Shown: piece by piece, positions 16,343-24,900 of the stretch
How the letters are laid out: the number at the start of each line of letters is the position of its first letter
Position numbering within the stretch: the first letter of the stretch is position 1
Source: Xanthomonas arboricola
GTDB taxonomy: Bacteria; Pseudomonadota; Gammaproteobacteria; Xanthomonadales; Xanthomonadaceae
Direction: 5' to 3'
Assembly: GCF_003353015.1 (NCBI RefSeq)
Contig: NZ_QREM01000007.1
Coordinates: 289,627 to 338,259 of the forward strand
DNA length: 48,633 bases
Made by a program: the position numbers and the translations under genes
Notes under the pieces: generated by a model
The model's input: the letters and a program-made list of their open reading frames with translations, nothing else
Database searches by the model: none
What the model was told of the DNA's origin: nothing

Positions 16343-17811
16343 GCGCGCGCATGCTGCTCGCCATTGCATTGCTGGTCGCAAGCGTCGGTGCGCAGGCCGC
16401 GCAGGTGACGATCGGCTCGAAGAACTTCACCGAGGCCGTGCTGCTGGGCGAGATCGCCACCGCCGCCGGGCAGCGCGACGGGGTGGACGTGCAACACCGC
16501 GCGCAACTCGGTGGCACGCGCATCCTGTGGCGCGCGCTGGAGACCGGGCAGATCGACGCCTACGCCGAATACACCGGCACGCTGGCGCAGGAACTGCTGC
16601 AGCTGCCCAAGGCCAGCCAGGCCGAACTGCGCGCCGCACTGGACGCGCGCGGGCTGGCGATGACCGATTCGCTCGGCTTCCAGAACACCTATGCCTTCGG
16701 CATGCGTGCCGATCGGGCGCAGGCGCTCGGCATCGCCGCGATGTCGGACCTGGCGCGGCATCCAGCACTCACGATCGGCCTGAGCAACGAGTTCATGCAG
16801 CGCGCCGATGGCTGGCCGGGCGTGCGCGCCGCGTACGCACTGCCGCAGACCGCGACCGGGCTGGATCACGATCTGGCCTATCGCGCGCTGCAGAGCGGGG
16901 CGATCGAAGTCACCGATCTGTACAGCACCGATGCGGAAATTCCGTACTACCGGCTGCAGGTGCTGCGCGACGACCGCCATTACTTTCCCGATTACCAGGC
17001 GGTGTTCCTGTATCGCAAGGACCTGGCGCAGCGCTCACCGGCGATGCTCACCGCATTGCAGGGGCTGCAAGGCCGCATCGACGAGGCGACCATGCAGCGG
17101 CTCAACGCGCAGGTGAAGCTGGAGCGTCAGTCCGAGGCGGCCGTAGCGGCGCAATGGCTGGGCGTGGCGCCCGCATCTGCAGCCGATTCGCGCATCAGCC
17201 GCCTGCTGCGACATACGCGCGAGCATCTGGCCCTGGTCGGCATCTCGTTGGGGTTTGCCTTGCTGATCGCATTACCGCTGGGCGTGCTGGCGGCGCGGCG
17301 GCCACGGCTCGGGCAGGTGGTGCTCTCCCTGACCGGCGTATTGCAGACGCTGCCATCGCTGGCGGTGTTCGTCTTCATGATTCCGCTGTTCGGCATCGGC
17401 GCCAAACCGGCGATTGCCGCATTGTTCCTCTATAGCCTGCTGCCGATCGTGCGCAACACGCATGCCGGGCTGACCGCGATCCCGCGCGAGTTGCGCCAGA
17501 CCGCCCAGGCGATCGGGCTGCCGGCGTGGACGCGCCTGTGGCGGGTGGAGCTGCCGCTGGCGCGTCGCACCATCGTGGCCGGCATCCAGACCGCGGCGGT
17601 GATCAACGTGGGCACCGCCACGCTGGGCGCCTTGATCGGCGCAGGCGGCTACGGCCAACCGATCCTCACCGGCATCCGCCTGGACGACATCGGCCTGATC
17701 CTGGAAGGCGCGATTCCCGCGGCGGTGCTCGCGCTGATCGTGCAGGCGGTGTTCGAAGGCCTGGAACGCTGGGTCACCCCGCGTGGCCTGCGCCTGAGCC
17801 AACGCGCCTGA
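16339..17811 (+). CDS. Fused glycine-betaine-type binding protein and permease (SBP-TMD)
   Basis: A 490-residue protein starting at GTG 16339, which overlaps the ATPase stop. A signal peptide (MLLAIALLVASVGAQA, to about residue 21) precedes an OpuAC-type binding domain (about 22-278: VTIGSKNFTEAVLLGE, DAYAEYTGTLAQELL, VTDLYSTDAEI). A permease domain (about 285-490) follows, with membrane spans and an EAA-like loop (AIPRELRQTAQAIGLPAWTRLWRVELPLA). In EgtU, OpuF and similar fusions the permease usually comes first; here the order is reversed. The family binds betaine, choline, carnitine or ergothioneine. The exact ligand is inferred only from the neighbouring egtB and egtD. Confidence 0.88.
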   Translation: MSARMLLAIALLVASVGAQAAQVTIGSKNFTEAVLLGEIATAAGQRDGVDVQHRAQLGGTRILWRALETGQIDAYAEYTGTLAQELLQLPKASQAELRAALDARGLAMTDSLGFQNTYAFGMRADRAQALGIAAMSDLARHPALTIGLSNEFMQRADGWPGVRAAYALPQTATGLDHDLAYRALQSGAIEVTDLYSTDAEIPYYRLQVLRDDRHYFPDYQAVFLYRKDLAQRSPAMLTALQGLQGRIDEATMQRLNAQVKLERQSEAAVAAQWLGVAPASAADSRISRLLRHTREHLALVGISLGFALLIALPLGVLAARRPRLGQVVLSLTGVLQTLPSLAVFVFMIPLFGIGAKPAIAALFLYSLLPIVRNTHAGLTAIPRELRQTAQAIGLPAWTRLWRVELPLARRTIVAGIQTAAVINVGTATLGALIGAGGYGQPILTGIRLDDIGLILEGAIPAAVLALIVQAVFEGLERWVTPRGLRLSQRA

Positions 17812-17813
17812 CC

Positions 17814-17919
17814 GTAGGAGCGGACTCGGCCGCGACAGGGCGTTACCGGGCGTTCTCAGGCGTTACCGGGATAGCGCCGTGTCTCGGTCACGCCCCGTCG
17901 CGGCCGGGTCCGCTCCTAC
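17814..17919. repeat. Inverted pair of GTAG REP elements
   Basis: GTAGGAGCGGACTCGGCC at 17814 faces its inverted copy ending in GGTCCGCTCCTAC at 17919, forming a large stem between convergent genes. It may act as a bidirectional terminator or mRNA stabiliser. Confidence 0.75.
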
Positions 17920-17927
17920 GTGCGGCG

Positions 17928-19106
17928 TCATGCTTCTGGCAGGACTGCGATCAGGCCTGAGAGCGCACCATCGGTGACACTCAGGTGTGGTGCGATGCGT
18001 AGGCGTCCGTGCCGCCGCGTGCAGATCGCCCCGCGTTCGCCGAATGCCGTTGCCACGGCCTCCAGCCGGTCTGCGGGCGGCTGCAGGGCGGTCAGGTGTG
18101 GCGCGTGCGCGGGCGTGCACCAGCTGCCCAGGCCGCGCGCCTGCAGGGCCGCATCCCACCGCGCGGTGAGCGCGCCCAACGCCTGCCCGATGCGCGCCGG
18201 GCGCCAGGCGGCGACCTGCTGCAATGCCGCCGTCGCCATCGCAATCCGCAACGGATCGGCAACGCCGCCGGCATCGAAGCGCCGCGCGCCGCTGCGATAG
18301 GACGGCGCCCGGGCGACCGGAAATTCCCAACTGCTGCCGGCATCGCGGCCGATCCAGTGCTCCTCGATCGGCACGCCCTGCGCCCGCCATTGCGGGGCCA
18401 CCCACAGCCAGGCCAGCCCCATCGGTCCGAGCAGCCACTTGTGGCCGACGCTGACCACAAAATCCGGCCGCCAGCGCGGCAGCTCGGTCGGCAGCACGCC
18501 CAGGCTCTGGCTCAGGTCCAGCACCAGCGCTGCACCGCGTGCGTGCACCGCGGCGCAGATGCGGTCCAGATCGAGCTGTCGTCCATCCAGCCAGTACGCA
18601 TGCGGCAAGGTCACGATGCGCAGTGCCGCGGTGTCGGCAATGGCCTGCAGCACCGCCTCGGTCAGGCCATCGCCACCGGCCGTGGACACCGCCACGACAT
18701 GCGCTCCGACCTCGGCACAGCGGCGTTGCCAGATCAGCAGGTTGGAAGGGAACTGGCCGTCCAGCAGCAACACCGCCTCGCCGCGCTGCAACGGCAGGTT
18801 GCGCGCGGCGGTCGCCAGGCCGTGTGCGGCCGAGGGCAGCATCGCCACGCCGTCGGCATCGGCGTCGAACAGGCGGGCAGCGAGCGCACGCAAACGCTCG
18901 ATGTCCTGCAGCCAGGCATCGAACGGCAGCCGCCACGGCGTGGCCAGTGCATCCACCGCCTGATGCGCAACGGTGTGCACCGCGCGCAGCAGCGGGCCGC
19001 GCGAGGCGGCATCCAGATAGAGGATGTCGCCAGGCAACGCAAAGGCCTGCTGGCGTTGGTCCCATGCGATCGGCGAGGGGAGCAGGCTGGACAAGGAAGA
19101 AGACAT
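17928..19106 (-). CDS. Class-V aminotransferase-fold PLP enzyme, EgtE candidate
   Basis: A 392-residue PLP enzyme of fold type I, class V. The cofactor-binding Asp lies in LVLDLSQSLG and the Schiff-base Lys in SVGHKWLLGP. The fold is shared by cysteine desulfurases and by EgtE, the C-S lyase that releases ergothioneine from hercynylcysteine sulfoxide. It is divergent from egtB with 66 bp between the start codons, which makes a role as the terminal ergothioneine lyase attractive. Cysteine desulfurase is less likely because the usual C-terminal catalytic Cys loop is not obvious. Sequence alone does not separate EgtE from other class-V lyases. Confidence 0.8.
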   Translation of the reverse strand: MSSSLSSLLPSPIAWDQRQQAFALPGDILYLDAASRGPLLRAVHTVAHQAVDALATPWRLPFDAWLQDIERLRALAARLFDADADGVAMLPSAAHGLATAARNLPLQRGEAVLLLDGQFPSNLLIWQRRCAEVGAHVVAVSTAGGDGLTEAVLQAIADTAALRIVTLPHAYWLDGRQLDLDRICAAVHARGAALVLDLSQSLGVLPTELPRWRPDFVVSVGHKWLLGPMGLAWLWVAPQWRAQGVPIEEHWIGRDAGSSWEFPVARAPSYRSGARRFDAGGVADPLRIAMATAALQQVAAWRPARIGQALGALTARWDAALQARGLGSWCTPAHAPHLTALQPPADRLEAVATAFGERGAICTRRHGRLRIAPHLSVTDGALSGLIAVLPEA

Positions 19107-19171
19107 GGCAACAGCTTACCGCCGGCTGCCACGCTGCCGACACGGCGCGTTCACGTGCGCTCCCCAAGCAT

Positions 19172-20461
19172 ATGGCGATGTCTGCACTCTCCCCTCTGCT
19201 GGGCCACCACCAGCAACGGCAGTTGACGCTGCTGGAACGCTACGCGCAGACCCGCGCGCTGAGCGATCGCCTCGCCGCACCCTTGAGCGCCGAAGACGCA
19301 ATGGTGCAGAGCATGCCCGACGCCAGCCCCAGCAAATGGCATCTGGCGCATACCACCTGGTTTTTCGAACGCTTCGTGCTGCAGGCCGATCCGGCCTACC
19401 GCGTGTTCGACCCGGCCTGGGATTTCCTGTTCAACAGCTATTACCAGAGCGTGGGCCCGATGCATGCGCGCGCGCGGCGCGGGGTGTTGTCGCGGCCGTC
19501 GTTGCAGCAGGTGCGCGACTACCGGGCCGCGGTCGACACGCAGATGCAGCAGCGCCTGCGCGATGGGGTGCTGGACGCGCAGGCCTGCACCATCGTGCAG
19601 CTCGGCATCCAGCACGAGCAGCAGCACCAGGAATTGCTGTTGACCGATATCAAGCACGCGCTGTGGAGCAATCCGCTGCAGCCGGCGTATCGCGACGCAC
19701 CGGCACCGCCTGCTGCCGTCGCCAGCCCGCTGCGCTGGCAGGCGCGCGACGAGCAGATCGTGGAGATCGGTGCGGCCGCATGGCCGCAGGCCGATACCTT
19801 TGCCTACGACAACGAGTCGCCGCGTCACCGCGTACTGGTCGGCGCGCATGCGCTGTCGCACCGCGTGGTCAGCAACGCCGAGTTCCAGGCGTTCATCGAC
19901 GCCGGTGGCTACCGCAATGCCGGCGCCTGGCTCAGCGATGGCTGGGCGATGGTGCAGGCGCAAGGCTGGCAGCACCCGCTGTATTGGGACGCGGACGGAC
20001 GCGAGTTCACCCTGGATGGCTGGCGCCCGCGCGATGCGCACGCGCCGGTATGCCATCTGAGCCTGTTCGAGGCTGACGCCTTCGCGCGCTGGGCCGGCGC
20101 GCGCCTGCCCACCGAGGCCGAGTGGGAACAGGCCGCCACCGGTGTGGCGGTGCAGGGCAATTTCGTCGATAGCGACGCCCTGCATCCGCGGGGTGCCGAC
20201 GCGGTGGATACCGGCCTGCAGCAGTTGTTCGGCGATGTCTGGGAATGGACCGGCAGCGCCTACCTGCCGTATCCCGGCTTTGCGCCGTGGCCCGGGTCGC
20301 TGGGCGAATACAACGGCAAATTCATGAATGCGCAATGGGTACTGCGCGGTGGCAGCTGTGCCACCCCGGCCAGCCATGTCCGCGCCAGTTACCGCAACTT
20401 CTTTCCCTCCGATGCGCGTTGGCAGTTTGCCGGCGTGCGCCTTGCCAAGGATCTGCCTTGA
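19172..20461 (+). CDS. egtB: Ergothioneine biosynthesis sulfoxide synthase EgtB
   Basis: This 429-residue iron enzyme joins hercynine to a cysteine-containing thiol using oxygen, forming the sulfoxide precursor of ergothioneine. The N-terminal DinB-like domain holds metal ligands in KWHLAH (His57/His60 region) and QHEQQHQE (His148, His152). The C-terminal formylglycine-generating-enzyme-like domain (about 200-428) contains LPTEAEWE, GDVWEWTGSAY and VLRGGSC. Start is ATG 19172 or 19178. It overlaps egtD by four bases. No egtA (gamma-glutamylcysteine synthesis) or egtC (amidohydrolase) is in the window, so the thiol donor may be free cysteine or made by genes elsewhere. Confidence 0.93.
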   Translation: MAMSALSPLLGHHQQRQLTLLERYAQTRALSDRLAAPLSAEDAMVQSMPDASPSKWHLAHTTWFFERFVLQADPAYRVFDPAWDFLFNSYYQSVGPMHARARRGVLSRPSLQQVRDYRAAVDTQMQQRLRDGVLDAQACTIVQLGIQHEQQHQELLLTDIKHALWSNPLQPAYRDAPAPPAAVASPLRWQARDEQIVEIGAAAWPQADTFAYDNESPRHRVLVGAHALSHRVVSNAEFQAFIDAGGYRNAGAWLSDGWAMVQAQGWQHPLYWDADGREFTLDGWRPRDAHAPVCHLSLFEADAFARWAGARLPTEAEWEQAATGVAVQGNFVDSDALHPRGADAVDTGLQQLFGDVWEWTGSAYLPYPGFAPWPGSLGEYNGKFMNAQWVLRGGSCATPASHVRASYRNFFPSDARWQFAGVRLAKDLP

Positions 20462-21444
20462 ACGCCGCCGCCCACGCCATGCAACGCGCGCACGCCGCGC
20501 TGACCGACCTGCGCCCGCAACCGGACGACATCACCGCCGACGCACTGGCCGGCCTGTCGCAAACGCCCAAGACGCTGCCGTCGAAGTATTTCTACGATGC
20601 ACGCGGCTCGCAGTTGTTCGAGGCGATCACCCGGCAGCCGGAGTACTACCTCACCGGCACCGAACTGGCGTTGCTGGAAGCGAGCATGCCGGCGATCGCC
20701 CAGGCCATCGGCGCCGGTGTGCACGTGGTCGAATACGGCAGCGGCAGCGGTCGCAAGACCGAGTTGCTGCTGCAGGGCCTGCGCGATGTGGTGGCCTACA
20801 CGCCGCTGGAAATCTCGCGCACCGCCCTGCTCGACAGCACCGCGCGACTGGCGCAGCAGTTCCCGCAGATCCAGATGCTGCCGGTGTGCACCGACTTCAC
20901 CAAGCCGCTGCGCCTGCCCGATGCGCAGCGCCCGGCGCGCCGGCATCTGGTGTTCTTCCCCGGCTCCACGTTGGGCAATTTCACCGATGCTGCGGCCGTC
21001 GAGTTGATGGATGCGATGCGCCAGACCATGGGCAGCGATGGCTGCGCGCTGATCGGCATCGACCTGGACAAGGACGCCGGCCTGATCGAGGCCGCCTACA
21101 ACGATGCGGCCGGCGTCACGGCCGAGTTCACCTTGAACCTGCTGGCGCGGCTCAACCGCGAGATCGGCAGCGACTTCGATCTGGACGGCTTCCGCCACCA
21201 CGCGGTGTATGCGCGCGAACGTGGCCGTATCGAAACCTTCCTGATCAGCCAGCGCGCCCAGCGCGTGCAGGTGGGCGGCAAGGCATTCGAATTTGCCGAA
21301 GGCGAAGCGATGCAGGTCGAATACAGCTACAAGTACACCGACGCGCGCTTTGCCGAACTCGCCGCCGCTGCAGGGTTGAAGGTCACCCACGGCTGGAACG
21401 ACGCCAAGGACTGGTTCGGCCTGCGCGTGTTGCGTCCGCTCTGA
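20458..21444 (+). CDS. egtD: L-histidine N(alpha)-methyltransferase EgtD
   Basis: An SAM-dependent methyltransferase that trimethylates histidine to hercynine, the first ergothioneine step. The product has 328 residues from TTG 20458, which overlaps the egtB stop (TTGA), or 321 from ATG 20479. The family signature PSKYFYDARGSQLFEAIT near residue 40, the SAM loop VVEYGSGSGRKTELLL near 88, FFPGSTLGNF near 163 and EYSYKYT near the end are present. Length and domain content are those of EgtD. The overlap with egtB indicates a two-gene operon. Confidence 0.94.
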   Translation: MNAAAHAMQRAHAALTDLRPQPDDITADALAGLSQTPKTLPSKYFYDARGSQLFEAITRQPEYYLTGTELALLEASMPAIAQAIGAGVHVVEYGSGSGRKTELLLQGLRDVVAYTPLEISRTALLDSTARLAQQFPQIQMLPVCTDFTKPLRLPDAQRPARRHLVFFPGSTLGNFTDAAAVELMDAMRQTMGSDGCALIGIDLDKDAGLIEAAYNDAAGVTAEFTLNLLARLNREIGSDFDLDGFRHHAVYARERGRIETFLISQRAQRVQVGGKAFEFAEGEAMQVEYSYKYTDARFAELAAAAGLKVTHGWNDAKDWFGLRVLRPL

Positions 21445-21459
21445 TCTCGCGCGCCTGGC

Positions 21460-21729
21460 GTGCACCGGATCGATGACGGACAGATCGCCGCGACCATGCG
21501 CGCGCTGCTGGCGCGCCGGCTGCCGCAGCAGTCCATCTGCCCGTCCGAAGTCGCCCGCGCGCTCAGCGCGGACGAGACCCGCTGGCGTGCGCTGATGCCG
21601 CAGGTACGCAGCGTTGCCGCTGATCTGGCCCGCAAGGACGTGGTGCAGATCACCCAGCGCGGCGACCTGGTCGACCTGGGCACGGTGCGTGGCCCGGTCC
21701 GTCTGATGCGTGGGCGGCATTTCGAATGA
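21460..21729 (+). CDS. DUF3253 domain protein
   Basis: An 89-residue protein starting at GTG 21460, 15 bp after egtD. It shows the DUF3253 pattern: CPSEVARAL, WRALMPQVRSVAADLA, then a beta hairpin and GPVRLMRGRHF. The fold looks like a small winged-helix. Its place at the end of the egtBD operon suggests co-expression, though DUF3253 has no known role in thiol metabolism. The 249-bp gap to the convergent gene downstream shows no gene. Confidence 0.8.
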   Translation: MHRIDDGQIAATMRALLARRLPQQSICPSEVARALSADETRWRALMPQVRSVAADLARKDVVQITQRGDLVDLGTVRGPVRLMRGRHFE

Positions 21730-21978
21730 CGGGCGCTGCCCGGCGTGCGCATCAGCGCTGGCGCCCGGCAGAAGACGCTGCCGAGCCCGGCGCTGACAGC
21801 GCATCGACCCGGTAGGCGCTGAGCTGTCGTGCGTAAATGCGATGCTGTGCCGCAGCGGCGCCGGCGCGATCTCCCGGCCCACCACAGGAGCCTGTCGCTA
21901 CCGCGCTGCCGGCAAAGGTCAGCCGATCAATGCGCAACGTTTTAGCGCTGCAGCACTGACCTGGCCGCCCTGTGCCGT

Positions 21979-24900
21979 CTAGGCCGCCTGCACCACATGC
22001 AAGGCCTTGGGATTGCGCCACTGCGCCAGCAGCACGGCTTGGCGTGCCTTGGCTTCCTCCAGATGCGCGTGCTTGATATGCCCATAGCCGCGGATATGTT
22101 CGGGAATGCTGGCGATCTGCGCGGCCAGGCCGACGTTGTCGGCATCCAGCCGTTGCAGCAGCGTGTCGACTGTTGCCACGTAATCGGCAATCAGCTGACG
22201 CTCGCCGCGCCGTTCGGCGCTGTAGCCGAACACATCCAGCTTGCCGCCGCGCAGGAACTTCAAACGCGCCAGCAGCTTGAACGCAGTGAACATCCACGGC
22301 CCGTATTCGCGCTTGATCGCATGGCCGTGCGCATCCTTCCTGGCCAACAGCGGCGGTGCCAGATGGAAGCGCAAGGTGTAGTCGCCTTCGAACTGCTGCT
22401 GCAGCCGGCGCTGGAAGTCGCCACGCGTATACAGCCGCGCCACCTCGTATTCGTCCTTGTAGGCCATCAGCTTGAAGAAATACCGCGCCACCGCCTCGCT
22501 CAATGCGCTGCTGCCTGGCGCATGTTGCGCTTCGTGCCTGCGTACGCGCTCGACCAGGCTGCGATAGCGCTGTGCGTAGGCGGCATCCTGATAGTCGGTC
22601 AGAAACGCCACGCGTCGCGCGACGGCCTCGTCCAGCGACTGCGCCAGCTGCTCGTCGTCGAGCGGATGCGTGGGCGCATCGACATCGCCATGCAGCGTGC
22701 TGCCATCGGTCCGCGCCAATGCACGCGGCGCGCTCTGCCCGCCGAGATCGTGGTCTTCCCAGCTGCCGGGCGCACGCGCGGCCGGCGTGTCGCCGTGCAG
22801 GTGCACAGACGTGTCAGCCGTGGTCAGACCGGCAGCGCGTTGCACTGCCGGCAGATCCACCGCCGCCAGTCGCCCCCACGCAAACGCCTGCTGGTTCATC
22901 GCCACCGCTGCGCCATTGAGCTCGATCGCGCGCATCAAGGCCGCATGCGACAACGGCACCAGCCCGTGTTGCCAGGCATAGCCGAGCACGAACAGGTTGC
23001 TGGCGATCGCATCGCCCAGCAGCGCGGTCGCCAGTTGCGTGGCATCCAGCAACAGCGGTTCCTGGCCGCCCAGGGCGGTGCGCACGCCGGCGATGATCTC
23101 GGCGGCGGGGAACTGCAGATCCGGCTGGGTGGTGAAGCTGCCCGGCATCGCTTCGTAGGTGTTGAGCACCACCTGGGTGCGGCCGTCGCGCACCTTGGAC
23201 AGGGCCCAGTAATCGTTGACCACCACCATGTCGCAGCCCAGCACCAGGTCCGCTTCGCCGGCAGCGATGCGCACCGCGTGGATATCGGCCGGCCGGCGCG
23301 CGATGCGGATATGCGTGGTCACCGCGCCGCCCTTCTGCGCCAGCCCGGTCTGGTCCAGCACCGTGGCACCCTTGCCTTCCAGATGCCCGGCCATGCCGAG
23401 CAGCGCACCGATGGTCACCACGCCGGTGCCGCCGACGCCGGTGATCAGGATGTTCCAGGGCTGTTCCAGCGTGGTGCGTTGCGGCGGCGCGGGCAGGTTG
23501 TCCAGCAATGCGCTGGCATCGCGCTGCTTGCCCTTGCGCGGCGCCCCGCCATGCACGGTGACAAAGCTCGGGCAAAAGCCCGACACGCAGGAATAATCCT
23601 TGTTGCAGTTGGATTGGTCGATCTGCCGCTTGCGGCCGAATTCGGTGTCCTTGGGCAACACCGACACGCAGAAACTCTTTTCGCCGCAATCGCCGCAGCC
23701 CTCGCACACCAGCGAATTGATCATGACGCGCTTGGGCGGGTCGACCAGCTTGCCGCGCTTGCGGCGGCGGCGCTTTTCGGTGGCGCAGGTCTGGTCGTAG
23801 ATCAGGATCGACACGCCCTTGATCGTGCGCAGATGCTGCTGCACCGCATCCAGCTCGCTGCGGTCGTGAAACGCCACCTCGCTGGGGAAGCGCTCGCGCC
23901 GGCGCGTCCATTTGCCGATCTCGTCGCTGACCACCACGATGTCGTGGATGCCTTCGGCGCGCAGCTGCTGCGCAATGTCCGGCACGGTGAGCGTGCCGTC
24001 CACCGGCTGGCCGCCGGTCATCGCCACCGCATCGTTGTAGAGGATCTTGTAGGTGATGTTGACGCCGGTGGCCACCGACTGCCGGATCGCCAGCGAGCCG
24101 CTGTGGAAATAGGTGCCATCGCCCAGGTTCTGGAACACGTGCGGCGTCTCGGTGAACGGCGCCTGCCCCGACCAGGTCACGCCTTCGCCGCCCATATGGG
24201 TGAAGGTGTCGGTGGAGCGGTTCATCCAGGTCACCATGTAATGGCACCCGATGCCGCCCAGCGCACGCGCGCCTTCCGGCACCACCGTGGAGGTGTTGTG
24301 CGGGCAACCGGAGCAGTAATGCGGCACGCGCGGGAACAGCGCGCGCGGCAAGGCCATTTCGGCTTCCTTGGTCTCCATCCAGCGCAGTCGCTGCTCGATC
24401 GACTCGGTCATCGCGCTGGATGGAAGCGCAAAGCGCTGGATACGCTTGCCGATCACCGCCGCGATCGTGGCCGGGGTCAGCTCGCCGGTGGATGGCAGGA
24501 TCCACGCGCCCTGCTCATCGTACTTGCCGACGATGCTCGGCCGCGCCCCGGCGCTGGCCGGCCAGTTGTAGAACAGCTCCTTCATCTGGCGCTCGATGAA
24601 GGCCTTCTTCTCTTCCACCACCACGATGTCGTCGAGCCCACGCGCGAACGCGCTGATGCCCACCGGCTCCAGCGGCCAGGTCATGCCGACCTTGTACACG
24701 CGGATGCCGATCTGCGCGCAGGCCTGCGCATCCAGGCCCAGGTATTCCAGCGCCTGCAACACGTCCAGGTAGCTCTTGCCGGTGGTGACGATGCCCAGCC
24801 GCGCATGCGGCGAATCCAGCACCACCTTGTCGATCTGGTTGGCGCGCGCAAAGGCCTGTGCGGCCGCGATCGCATAGCGGTGCAGGCGCATTTCCTGGTC

